DNA of 64,000 nt from Hypoxylon rubiginosum (taxonomy: Eukaryota > Ascomycota > Sordariomycetes > Xylariales > Hypoxylaceae). The DNA is taken from assembly GCA_902806565.1 (NCBI GenBank), contig CADCXA010000055.1:1178001-1242000 (forward strand). Direction: 5' to 3'. Positions 23,219-34,453 of the stretch are shown piece after piece. The notes below the pieces were generated by a model. That model searched no databases. It was not told the origin of the DNA and was given only the letters and a program-made list of their open reading frames with translations. Numbering within the stretch: position 1 is the stretch's first letter; every line of letters starts with the position of its first letter. Position numbers and translations under genes: made by a program.

Positions 23219-25895
23219 ATGACAACCCCGATCGACATTGATGGCCACCGTCCGCTGGAACAGCCGCAAGGTATTTCCGTATCTTCCCTTTGTTTGGCGC
23301 ACCGTCACCGTCACCGTCACCATTCCCGTCCTCGTCCCCCTTCCTTATGTATCCTGCCCATTGCTTATCGTTCGGAATCGTACTTCTTTGACCTAATGGC
23401 TGACTGCGTCTTCTTTCAATGCTCTAGGCAGCTCCAACGACGCACCCGAACATACCGATGGCTCTGTAATGCCTCATGAGCGTGCGACGGCTGTTCGCTT
23501 CTCATCAGTAGTCGACGAGATCGATCCCCCTGCTGCGTCATTTGGTAGTCCGGAAAGCCGGAAAGACAGCTCGGCTACTCCTGACGCACTACGGGCCCTG
23601 ACCAATTCCCTCCAGGGCGCCCAACTTCAAGAGGAGCGTCTGAAGAATTACTCGTTTGACCCTGTGTCACTTCCGCCTTCAAGGGTATGCCAACTTTCTT
23701 CCCGCTTAGTCGTCTACGATCCCCCATACACCCCGCTTTGTTGGTTATAAAAAGAGACTGGGGAAATTTCCTTGGTTGGATCCCATTGTCACACTCCAAT
23801 CCCCCTTCTTGGATCGAGTGAGAAGTAGCCCTTCAGGTGAAAAGCAGTCTTGATGGCAATGATACTTAGTGGCGTCGAATCTGCAAAGGTCCACATATAA
23901 CTAACGGAAGATCAAATCAGGCTACGTCGAACGAGACCACACCTGGTGCTACTCCGCAACACAGTAACAGCCCTATGAGCCATCCATCGCCGCGGTTGAG
24001 CCCTAAGGCACCGGAGTTGGCATCACCGCCGTTGACCCCCGCCGGAACTTCCGCAGCAGACTCTTCACACAGAAGCGCAAAATCCGTTCGAATTTCAGGG
24101 TCTGATGGCGGGTTTGACTCGCAGGCCATAACTCCGCAGGCTTCGGGCCAGGAAGACTCGAGACCTGTTTCTCCACGAATGGGCCTGCCACATCGGCCGG
24201 CCTCTACCGACAATATATCACAGCGGTCGACTGCAGTGGATGAGCAGGATGGCGGAGTTCATTCGCACCGGAAGGGGATGTTTAGCATAGGACCAGGAGG
24301 CCAATCGGTACCTGTCTCGAGAGAATCTAGTCCGTCGAGAAATGCCGCCTCCCAATATTACTCGCGCCCCTTTACCCCTCAGGGAGACATCAACGACCCC
24401 TATGCTGCAAGCAAACGGCCGACGCAAAGTAAAGTCAGTGGCTCCATAGACCAAAGATTTGTCTTCTCCAGGAAAAAGAAGTCTACTTCACCGTCATCAT
24501 CGACGACGAATGTGTCAAGAACCGATAGGCAAGAAAAGAGAGCATCTGGGCTATTCGCGCAAAGAAATAGGTCTGGTGATCTACATCCAACTGGAACCGG
24601 GTCGACAATGCAGAGTACCCACGGATCTATGTCTGATCTCAAGAGGTTCTTCAAGGTTGGAGTCAGCCACAAGCCGAAAAAGTCGGTAACACCATCGCCT
24701 TTGGGTTCAAAGCAGGCTCACCAAGTCCCGTTTGCCGATGACCATGGTCTTTCATCGAAATACGGGAAGCTCGGCCGAGTACTCGGCTCCGGCGCTGGCG
24801 GCTCCGTCAAACTCATGAAGCGAACCGAGGACAATACCGTCTTCGCTGTGAAAGAATTCCGTCCTCGCCATTCTTACGAAACCGAGAAGGAGTACGTAAA
24901 GAAACTGACGGCCGAGTTCTGTATCGGGTCTGCTCTACATCACGGCAACATTATCGAAACCCTGGACATTGTTCAAGAGAAGGGGAAGTGGTATGAAGTG
25001 ATGGAATATGCCCCTTTCGACCTATTCGCGATAGTGATGACGGGGAAAATGTCGAAACCTGAGATTACGTGCTGTTTCCTGCAAATACTGAGTGGGGTAA
25101 CCTATCTCCACAGTTCCGGACTTGCTCATCGGGATCTGAAATTGGACAACGTTGTTGTGAGCCGGCACGGAATCATGAAGATCATAGATTTTGGTAGCGC
25201 CCACGTCTTCAGCTATCCTTTCGAGAGCGAAGTGGTGCTTGCTTCTGGTGAGTCGAAAGCAATTAAGAAAGAAAGAAAAAACCATGCCATATATCTAACA
25301 AGCTATACTAGGCGTTGTCGGTTCCGATCCCTATCTTGCCCCGGAAGTCTACGATGAGCGGAAGTACGATCCACAGGCGGTAGACATATGGTCCCTTGCA
25401 ATCATATTTTGCTGCATGTCACTCAGGCGGTTCCCTTGGAAGGTTCCCCGCATGTCGGATAATTCGTACAAGCTTTTCGCATCAGAGCCAAGTCCTGGCC
25501 ACGACCCCAAGAAGCTGATCCTTCCTTCGAGGTCAACCAATGATCTGACGGACATTCCACAGCGCGACATATTTACGGAAGAGGCGGCAAAGCAGCAAAG
25601 GCCCAAGATCACCGAATCTTCTACCCCTGGAGGACCCGATGCTAACGCTCCGGAGAAGAAAGAAGTCATCCGGGGACCGTGGCGTCTGCTGCGGCTGCTT
25701 CCTAGGGAGAGCAGACACATTATCGGTAGGATGTTGACGATCGATCCTAGGAAGCGCGCTCGGATGGCGGAGATTCTCGAGGAGCCTTGGGTGTCAGACA
25801 CGATCATCTGCAGGCAGATTGGCCACGGAGAAGTGATCAAAGCAGAAGACCACACGCACGTGCTTGAGCCTCCGGCACCGCTGACCACCAAATAA
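23219..25895 (+). CDS. Serine/threonine kinase of the Hal4/Sat4 (NPR/HAL5) family
   Basis: Exons 23219-23270, 23428-23684, 23921-25247 and 25312-25895 give 739 aa; the introns of 157, 236 and 64 bp all have GT..AG ends and close in phase. The N-terminal half is Ser/Pro-rich and disordered. The kinase domain starts near residue 385 with [17 protein letters not shown]. The ATP-binding lysine lies in FAVKEF (about 414), the catalytic loop is HRDLKLDN (about 506) and the DFG motif is [10 protein letters not shown] (about 525). [13 protein letters not shown] and [13 protein letters not shown] followed by RRFPWKVP are characteristic of Hal4/Sat4 kinases. In yeast these stabilise the Trk1-Trk2 potassium transporters and other nutrient permeases at the plasma membrane, giving salt tolerance. 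Orthology to Hal4 specifically rather than another member of the group is an inference. Confidence 0.88.
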
Positions 25896-26506
25896 GGCGT
25901 GAAGTTGGGGAGTGTAGGTTGCAAGATGTATTTGGACATAGGAGGAAAGGAACAGTCATCCTCAGGGCGTTGGGGGAGGGAGTTGCACATCTCTAGGTCA
26001 TTTTCACGGGGCAAAGCGGTAATGGAGCAGACCGTTATAGGTTGGTTCATGGCTATAGAATTAGACTATAGGGTATTGTGCATAGAATTTTAGGATAATA
26101 TGGTTCTTAGCGGCTGTTAGCTTGGCAGTCAGCGATTGTTTCATCAATGCGATGTATTTATATTTTGCTTCTATCTACTTTATATGCGTACCTCTTGGCT
26201 GTCGAGTTCTACTTCTTACATATAGGCACGAAGTATATCAAAATATATCCCTGGCTGACCAATGCCTAGGGTAGCCGAAGACCCACTATTCCGGCAATCC
26301 GGGCGGGCTGGCGGGTCCATTCGGAAAAACCCAGGAATAAAAATTCCATTCCCAACAGCCACTTGAACATTCTAAAGCTTTCTAAAGACCCATCCACTTG
26401 CGATAGCTTCAAATTTATAATACGTCCGAGCATCCAATTTCTTCCCCTTCGCCTACAAGACACCTACCGTCCGGGAACTGACAGCTCTCTTTGTATATAC
26501 ATCAAA
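25896..26506. other. Intergenic and promoter region of HSP10
   Basis: It carries the 3' flank of the kinase gene and the HSP10 promoter, including the heat-shock-element-like sequence listed separately. No gene is seen. Confidence 0.5.
26365..26382 (+). promoter_or_regulatory. Putative heat-shock element upstream of HSP10
   Basis: The 18 bases GAACATTCTAAAGCTTTC contain alternating units GAA, TTC, AAG (imperfect) and TTC at five-base spacing, the pattern bound by heat-shock factor. It lies about 125 bp before the HSP10 ATG. A second loose cluster (GGAA..TTCC) lies some 30 bp upstream. Confidence 0.5.
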
Positions 26507-27091
26507 ATGGTAAGCACAATACCAACTATTCACTTCATTACGCTTGTAATTACGGCCTCTGTTTTTCAAGTGTAGCTTGGCAGCTGGGACTTTCAATTTC
26601 CTCCCGACATTTCCAGCAAATTTTTATTAATAGGCTAATCTGTGGACTCTAGGCCACCGCTATCCGATCCATCAAGTCCCTCGTACCCCTCCTAGACCGC
26701 GTGTTGGTCCAGCGGATCAAGGCCGATACCAAGACTGCCAGCGGCATCTTCCTACCTGAGTCGAGCGTGAAGGAACTCAACGAGGGCCGAGTTCTAGCTG
26801 TCGGACCTGGCGCCCTGAACAAGGATGGACAACGTGTAGCTATGGGCGTCCAGACGGGAGACCGAGTGTTGATTCCTCAGGTGAGCTTTGTTTTTCACGT
26901 CGTCAGGTAAAATGTACGAATTGTCGCTAACTTGCGGATTTAGTACGGAGGCTCTCCCGTTAAGGTCGGTGAGGAGGAGTTCCACCTCTTCCGCGATACC
27001 GAGTAAGTCATGGCAACCCCTTACCCCTTATATGATATGCCGACGCTCACACAATGCGTTCTGCAGAATCCTAGCGAAGATCAACGAGTGA
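26507..27091 (+). CDS. HSP10: Mitochondrial 10-kDa chaperonin (GroES family)
   Basis: Exons are 26507-26509 (the ATG alone), 26653-26880, 26944-27002 and 27067-27091, giving 104 aa. The protein reads SLVPLLDRVLVQRIKADTKT with the mobile loop TASGIFLPESS, then NEGRVLAVGPG, GDRVLIPQYGGSPV and a C-terminal ILAKINE. All are GroES/Hsp10 landmarks. Hsp10 caps the Hsp60 ring in the mitochondrial matrix to fold imported proteins. The first intron (143 bp, GTAAGC..TAG) directly follows the start codon, so the initiator forms its own three-base exon; without it there is no ATG for the conserved N-terminus. A heat-shock-element-like sequence lies upstream. Confidence 0.93.
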
Positions 27092-29001
27092 AAATGACAG
27101 ATACCCACGATTCATGACACCGATGTACCATATAATGTAACAGAAGGGCATATAAAAAAAGGAGCTCGGGTCAAACTTTGCATAGCGCTAATGTAATTTT
27201 TGACGGCCGGAGGGGGAAAAGGGCGTCTTTAGCTGGACCGTGATGAGGCATACTCTACGGATCACCACATGGCCTACAATGCAACGAAATCTCCACTCTT
27301 CCCTCCGAAAATCCAATCACGAGATATTTGATAAGGTAGCAAGTGCTCTGGACCTTTCTAGGAGTCACGTAACAACAAAATATATGTGATAATCAGGCCA
27401 TAAGTAATATTTGTGTCATTATTCACGGTTTCCAAAAAAGATGCTAGGTGAATAAGAGATCAATTCCTTGCTGACTGACTAATATTTAAGAGTCACGAAT
27501 ACCGTAGTGAAACTGGACCATGGTTACAGCAATAGCGAAAGTTACAAGTCTCGCATGCAAGGGTTTCTGACCTTCCAGATCATTCTATTATACCGTAGTT
27601 AGTAAGATGAAGCCACCTGTGTGTGTAAGTGGTGTCGCTTGGGTTGAATTGAAAATCCACAAGATATCTTGTCTAAAACTGGCCGAAAGTTCACGCCACA
27701 TCAGCTGCCCACCCACATGGGGAGATCATCACTGTGAACACAGCTTGTGCATAATATAAATCCTCGAATATCATATTCTCTGGTTCTAAGGTATATCAGA
27801 ACTACCTTAGATAATCTTGATAACTATGTGATTATATGCTATTAAACATACCTTCTCGCTAGTAATGAATTAAGAAACTTTATAAAAAGGTACCTGTAAT
27901 TGACCTAACAAGCAGACAAGACGATCTCATAGAACTTCCTCGTCGTGGTATGAATCTTTTCAGCTCAGAGCGTTATGTCAATGGCCATACAAAACGAACC
28001 AACCAGATGGTAACCGTTGCTGTTGAGTAGTAGATGCCAAGACTCAGCCTAAGCGCCTCAGAGAATCCAGCTTCAAGAATAGGGGCTCGGGGGGGCTTGG
28101 ATTTTTCTTCTTCCCCACCATTCGCAGAGATGTGAGGTCGAAATTGAGTATCTGTTGGGACGAACTTCTGTTGTTTCAACTTCGACGGGCACAGGTTGGC
28201 CGATTGGTCCTAACGGGACATTACCGTTACTGCAGCCACCCGCCTCCCTGTCCCTGACATCCAGAAAAACGACCTGCCTCCTATGGCCAACTTTGAGCCG
28301 CGTTTCCCCAAGATCTCTTACCAACGTCGACTTCACGTGTTACCGTTACACTGGATTTTCTGCAGCTAGAGAAGCAGGGAGGGAGGGAAAGGTTACCCCT
28401 GAAGGAAAATCATCTTCGAAAGGGCTTCAGATATATTACTTTGCCAAGGCATTGGCAAACGCCCGCCTGGAGCCTGGGAAGAGCTTTTGCGTTTGATTCG
28501 GTGACTTCGTTGCGCTACTGTCGGGGCCAAACATGTTAGAATTTTACGTTTGTACCTGAATGAGAGTAGAAAAAAAATGAAAATATCGTGGTCTCCTTTC
28601 TCCTGGGCGGGTCTTCCGGTTACACAACTTTAGTATGGCCCTCGCATCTGGTTCTGTCTTATAAGACGAACGGTCAAGCCCATCTAGCCTTTTGCTCTTG
28701 TCATCGCATTGTCAACGAATATACGTGCCAATTCGTTGCTATTTCTATTGTTTTCTTTCTCTCCTGTCACTTATGAATATGTCTTTGTGATACACTCATT
28801 TTTCAACCCAACTACTCTTGAAGCCCCAGGTGGCATTTCGTCCACTCATTATCCCTAGCCGGGCTAGAAGCTCGTCCCTCTCGCATCGTGCGATAACCAC
28901 AAGTACATTTCCGCAAAGCCGCAGTCTTTAGCCTCTCGGCATTACACTCATTAGTCTTCTTTTGCATATTTACCAACTGGTGTTGGGATTACCTTTTCGA
29001 G
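27092..29001. other. Long intergenic region upstream of the AA9 gene
   Basis: This A/T-leaning sequence has no convincing ORF. A 113-codon ORF at 28155 is biased and lacks recognisable motifs. It includes the promoter of the AA9 gene; I could not identify specific regulator sites. Confidence 0.45.
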
Positions 29002-30386
29002 ATGAAAGGTTTTTCTTCTTTTCTCGGGGCGATAGCCTTCTCTAGTACGATAGTGAACGCCCACACTGTCTTCACTACGCTGTTCGTCAACGATGTTTCT
29101 CAAGGCGACGGGACTTGCGTCCGGATGAATATGAACCCGCAAGAGTGTACTAACCCCATAGCTGGGATAGACAGTGATGATATGGCTTGCGGTAGGTGAT
29201 CCAGTTACTAGTTACTGGTCATGATGTATGAGCTGACCCTTACCTAGGGGTTAGCGGCGGCCAGCCTGTCGCTTTCACCTGTCCCGCCCCGGTTGGCGGG
29301 AAACTCACCTTCGAGTGGCGGTTGTGGGCCGACGCTGAGCAGCCTGGCGCCTTGGATATTTCACACAAGGTACGGCAAACCTCGTCTTCTTGAATAGGGA
29401 AACTCTAACCTTGAGGGCGCAGGGACCTTGCGCCGTCTATGCTAAGCAGGTAAAGGATATGGCAACGGACTCTGCGGCGGGACCGGGTTGGATTAAGCTT
29501 GTAAGCAAATTCTGAGATGCTTTCCTCGCCATTCCATGTCCGCTACATCACTTGAGGATAACATTCCTAACCACTAAGATTATAGTGGGAGGATGGCTAC
29601 GATGACGCAGCTGGAAAGTGGTGTACCGAAAAAGTAATCGACAACAACGGGCTGCTGTCCATCGACGTACCCGAGTCCCTCCCGGGCGGGAACTGGCTCT
29701 TCCGGCCCGAGCTTCTAGCTCTCCACAACGCCGACAAGGGCGACCCGCAGTTCTACACGGGGTGCGCGCAGGTCTTCGTCCAGAGCAGCAGCAGCAACGC
29801 GGCACCCCTAGACGTACCCGCGGAGTACAGCGTCAGCATCCCGGGCTACGTCCAAGCGGACGACCCCGGGCTGACCTTCAACATCTACAGCCCGCACTTT
29901 CCGTACCCGATGCCCGGGCCTAAGGTCTACGAGCCTGCCGGGTCAGCCACTGCAGTCGCGTCCGTCTCAACCTCCCCCTCTTCTTCCAAGGTAGTAGCCC
30001 TGAAGCAGACCGAAGGCAAGCTCCCGCCGGACTACCTCATCAAGAACGCCAACTGGGTCGGCGTCGAGGTTGCCGCCTACTCGACCGAGGCCGGCTGCTG
30101 GGACGCGTCGTCGGCGTGCTTCGCCCAGGCGGCCGCGTGCTACGACGCGGCGCCGCCGACGGGCAGCGCCAACTGCCGCGTCTGGGAGCAGAAGTGCGAC
30201 GGCATCAACGCGGCCTGCTCCGCCGGCGACTTCGCCGGGCCGCCGGACCAGGGCCAGAAGCTCGTCGGCGAGGACCCGGCGCCGCCCGCGGACATACCGG
30301 AGCCTGCGAGTGGCGCTGGGAGCTCCGAGGCTAAGAGGCAGATGCGGAGACGGCGGGTTAGGAGGGCGGCTTGGAGGCTACCTTGA
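29002..30386 (+). CDS. AA9 lytic polysaccharide monooxygenase with Cys-rich C-terminal module
   Basis: Exons 29002-29191, 29248-29369, 29423-29500 and 29586-30386 give 396 aa. A signal peptide of about 20 residues ends in IVNA, so the mature enzyme starts with His21 (HTVFTTLFVND), as the copper histidine brace requires. The second brace histidine is His103 in ISHKGPC. The secondary-sphere His177 (LLALHNA) and QFY with Gln185 and axial Tyr187 (DPQFYTGCAQVFV) are also present. These enzymes oxidatively cleave cellulose or related glucans outside the cell, using copper and a reductant or peroxide. After about residue 240 a linker leads to a cysteine-rich module (NANWVGVEVAAYS, CWDASSACFAQAAACYDAAP, CRVWEQKC), known as an extension on some AA9 proteins. 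The C-terminus is strikingly basic (RRRRVRRAAW). Confidence 0.92.
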
Positions 30387-31513
30387 AATACTGTATGTAT
30401 GTAGGTTGGTCGGTTCTATAACCTTCGATGGACCAGACAGGTTCTGGAAAAGTCGGGTTTAAGAAAAGTTGTAAATTCCCCTCGCCTGGTATAGCTAAAG
30501 ACAGAAATTATATGATTACCTACTTATATACTACCTAGGTATTCAAGTTTGGAATTATCTAGGAAGTGGTTTGTAGCTACTGCGGCATGGTAGCACAAAT
30601 TCGCCGCCGCCGCAAGCCATTTTCAGGGGCTGGGATGAGGAATCAAAGGCTGCTGTCGCAATGTAAGTGGACTCTGGTGTTATGAGGATATTAATAAGAC
30701 GGCTGTCGGTCTGCGATAATAAACGGTGAGCCAATCGAATGACCTGTGTTGTCGTTGTAGGCAATTGTGGCGGCGGAAGCGAGTTGTACCGTAAAGACTT
30801 CGATTATGTCTCACTGCCAAAGAGGGTTTAAAGAATCATGGCCAAGTAGAATAGAGTAATCAAGTAAACAATAAAATTTGAAGTTATTATTCCACTGAGC
30901 TCGTATAATAAAAAAAAAACGATTGGTTTGACGATTGATAATGCTTTCGCGTTTAACCGAGAACATTGAAAGGTGAAGGCGGCAATCGGAAACAGGCTTG
31001 CTTAGTAAGTCGCCGAGCCGGTGGATCTCCTCATCCCGCAGCCAAATGACGAAATATCGGTGTTTGAGAATGATGATGACAAAAGCGTTTCGACCTAGTC
31101 AAGACATTTTCGCCGTGTACTCGATGCTTTAAAGAGTGGACGATATCGCTTGGCCCGGAACCCTTTCCATTTTATTAAGATACTTGAACTAGTTGCACGG
31201 CAATTGGTAAATCCTTCCTTTCCAATTTCGACTTGAGCCAAACAGTAGTACAATCTGCAGTAGCTCAGGGACCTTTTAAAAATAGATAGGCTAATTTAGC
31301 CTCTTCCACTCCTTCGATACTCAAACCACATAGAAGCGTCTCGGCATCGAAGGTTAAGCAACAAGAAAACTATTACTTCTTCTATTTTGCAGAGAAAATC
31401 CAACGTCTTGAAGAACATCATTGAAAGAGACGGTGTGCTCTTAGGTTGCGAGAACATCCATTGGCTACGTACCTTACATATCACACCAATCACCAATCAG
31501 AATCTTCGCAGCC
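30387..31513. other. Intergenic region
   Basis: This is the 3' flank of the AA9 gene and the promoter of the cystathionine gamma-lyase gene. One CCTAGGTA octamer lies at 30534. No gene is seen. Confidence 0.5.
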
Positions 31514-32782
31514 ATGACGGTCCCTATCGACTCCATCGATAACCCCTCCCCCGCACACGGCTTCGGAACCCTAGCCGTGCACGCCGGCTCTCCCCACGAT
31601 CCTACCACCGGTGCCGTAATTGAGCCTATCTCGCTGTCAACCACCTACGAGCAAACCGCCGTCGGAAAGCCCGTCGGCCAGTACGAGTACTCTCGCAGCT
31701 CCAATCCCAACCGCGACAACTTCGAGAAGGCCGTCGCCGCGTTGGAGAATGCCAAATACGCGCTCGCGTTCGGTAGTGGAAGTGCTGCCACCGCCACCAT
31801 TCTCCAGAGTCTAGCCCAGGGCTCCCACGTCATCAGCGTGAGCGATGTTTACGGTGGCACCCACCGTTACTTCACCCGCGTCGCCAAGGCCCACGGTGTT
31901 ACGGTTACCTTTACTCCGCAGATCGAGGTCGACATTGCCGAGCACATCCGAGAGAACACCAAGCTCGTGTGGATCGAGTCTCCCAGCAATCCCACCCTGC
32001 GGCTCGTCGACATCCGGTCCGTGGCCGAGGCCGCCCACGCGCGGGGCGTTGCGGTGGTTGTCGACAACACCTTTCTCAGCCCTTACATCCAGAACCCTCT
32101 CGAGCACGGCGCCGACATCGTCGTCCACAGCGTCACCAAGTACATAAACGGACACAGCGACGTCGTCATGGGCTTAGCCGCGTTCAACTCGGACGAGCTG
32201 CGCGAGCGCCTCGCCTTCCTCCAGAACGCGGGCGGTGCCGTGCCCTCGGCCTTCGACTGCTGGCTAGCCCACCGAGGCGTCAAGACGCTGCACCTGCGCG
32301 TGAAGCAGTCCAGCATCAACGCCACGGCCGTAGCCGAAGCTCTCGAGGCGAGCCCGTACGTGGTCGCCGTTAATTATCCGGGACTGGACTCGCATCCGCA
32401 CCGGCATATCGCGCTGCGGCAGCACCGCGACGGCATGGGCGGCGGCATGCTCTCATTCCGCATTAAGGGGGGCCGAGCGGCCGCCGAGCGCTTCTGCCAG
32501 CTGACGCGCATCTACACGCTGGCCGAGAGCCTGGGCGGCATCGAGAGCCTGTGCGAGCTGCCGAGCGCCATGACCCACGCCGGCATTCCCCGCGACCAGC
32601 GCGAGGCCGTCGGCGTGTTTGATGACCTCGTCCGCATAAGCAGCGGCATCGAGGAGCCCGAGGACCTGGTGCACGACGTCGAGCAGGCGTTGGAGAGGGC
32701 GGTGCGAGAGACGACGGCGGCGACGGATGCGACACCTCATATGAGCAATGGAAACGGCGTTACAAATGGACATGCCGCATAG
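31514..32782 (+). CDS. CYS3: Cystathionine gamma-lyase (Cys/Met metabolism PLP enzyme)
   Basis: A single exon encodes 422 aa from an ATG at 31514. The sequence carries the family's landmarks: FGTLAVHAG near the start, YEYSRSSNPNRDNFEKAVAA, the YGGTHRYF motif, VWIESPSNPTLRLVDI, and the PLP-binding lysine in VVHSVTKYINGHSDVVMG (Lys209). The tail ESLGGIESLCELPSAMTH fits gamma-lyases. It cleaves cystathionine to cysteine, 2-oxobutyrate and ammonia in reverse transsulfuration in the cytosol. Cystathionine beta-lyase and gamma-synthase share the fold; the overall sequence looks closest to the gamma-lyase group. The roughly 25-residue Ala/Thr/Asn-rich C-terminal tail is an addition compared with the 394-aa yeast enzyme. 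Confidence 0.88.
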   Translation: MTVPIDSIDNPSPAHGFGTLAVHAGSPHDPTTGAVIEPISLSTTYEQTAVGKPVGQYEYSRSSNPNRDNFEKAVAALENAKYALAFGSGSAATATILQSLAQGSHVISVSDVYGGTHRYFTRVAKAHGVTVTFTPQIEVDIAEHIRENTKLVWIESPSNPTLRLVDIRSVAEAAHARGVAVVVDNTFLSPYIQNPLEHGADIVVHSVTKYINGHSDVVMGLAAFNSDELRERLAFLQNAGGAVPSAFDCWLAHRGVKTLHLRVKQSSINATAVAEALEASPYVVAVNYPGLDSHPHRHIALRQHRDGMGGGMLSFRIKGGRAAAERFCQLTRIYTLAESLGGIESLCELPSAMTHAGIPRDQREAVGVFDDLVRISSGIEEPEDLVHDVEQALERAVRETTAATDATPHMSNGNGVTNGHAA

Positions 32783-34453
32783 AGGTAGGTGCGTAGTAGA
32801 GGAGAGAAGAGAAAAAAATATATATATGAGAAGAAAAAAAAGGAGACGAGGCTCGAGCAATCAGAGACCTATCGTATAACTGCATGGCTTTGCGAATTCA
32901 TTTTACGGCGAAGGCGTTGCGTGTATTGTACATTCGGTAGCATCCATAGCGGTGTGTTACAAGAGCATAGACGGGTAGGCGGACAGGTCAGGACACATCA
33001 ATAGAACGGACCTAACGTACAATTGCATTGCATGAAGGAGTCTTGATACGTATACTATTTTTTACGTCAATTTTCACTGATACGATGATTCATGTTATAG
33101 GAGAAAGAAAGAGGAGGAGGATATTGAAGCTCACATGGATTACGATCCAAGGCTGGAGAACGAGGATCGAAATGAGATGCATTTCTCTAGCCCCACGGCG
33201 AGCCTTACTTCTTCATAGGTACTCGGAGATTATGAAGGTGACGAGAGAGATAAGGGTGGGATTTCATTATGAGAAACACACTTGGCCAGCTTGGTGACAC
33301 GAAGAGGTCGGTTTACTATGTGCTTTTGCTTTTCTTGAGAGAAATAACCGGCTAGTGGTAAGTTGTGACGGTGATGAGTAAGGACCACGAAAACGATAAC
33401 TGCGGACGGGCAAGATATTCTCCTCCCTCTGCGGAGATATCCATATTCACGCCGGGCCCAGCAGCCGAAAGGATCGCAGATAAAGCCGTGGCTTGGGGGA
33501 GGCGCCAGCATGTGAGATTTTAGGGTCGTGAAGAACGTCGAATGCCTCGTGGATGATTGGCGAACACGGGTAAGGAGGCAGGCTAGGTATACGAAGTAGC
33601 GAGAAGACGATTCGAATTCTACGGGTCATCAGACGCCACCAACCAGAATTTGAAATAGACGCGAATGGAGGAAAGGGGGAGAGGGATATAATATCTAGTT
33701 CTTCTACGTTACGGTGTTCCCGTTGCCCTGTTGAAGATCCGTGCGCTGTACTACATACGAAAGTCGTGCGGCGAAAGCTGAGCTGCGGCATAACAAATTT
33801 ACCACCAAGCCCTTACATACGGGTAGGTATATTGGGCAAACAATTTGAAATCACGGCTCTCATGGAAAAAAGAAAAAAAAAATCAGAGTGACGAGGGAAC
33901 AAGATAGGACTGAATAGGGCGGGATCATCTCAGCTCAGCGCTTACCACACGTGGCTAGCTAATCGGGGGTTTTACGAGCCTGCCACTCGCCAAGGGCTTC
34001 AATTTCCACTTCGAAAGGGGTATGTGACGGGGTCAATAAATAGTCTTTTCCAATATTGTGCGCTGTGATTTCATGTATTGCGATGGGCTGGCTGAGGGAA
34101 GAGGAAGCGAAAACTTGGTTGATGGATGATGGATGATGACCCGCGCTACCGCGCGGCGCAGGGAGGCCTGGGAGGTATGGTAACGCAAGGTTGTTGATTG
34201 CAACGGTTTAATGGTTACACAACGAACGCAGTCATCACGATGGCTCAACGGGGGAAAAGGCAAATGAGCCTCGCCGTGAGAGCCATGTGTATTTGGAATT
34301 GGAATCAATATGATCGTCCTTTGTCGACGGTAGGTATAAGAATGGCTCGAGTCCCCCTTTTGAATAAGGGAATTCGAGCTTACCAGACGCAAGAAGTTGT
34401 GTACAGCAACAATATAGCGAACCCTTAATCATTTCCCCAGCCGGAAGTTCAAA
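32783..34453. other. Intergenic region
   Basis: This contains the purine-rich 3' flank of the CYS3 gene (AGAAAAAAA runs) and the promoter of the secreted hydrolase. Open frames on either strand are below about 120 codons and lack motifs. No gene is supported. Confidence 0.5.

Noticed and set aside
30070..30462. Arg/Pro-rich frame overlapping the AA9 3' end
   Set aside because: Out-of-frame shadow of the G+C-rich linker and Cys-rich module.
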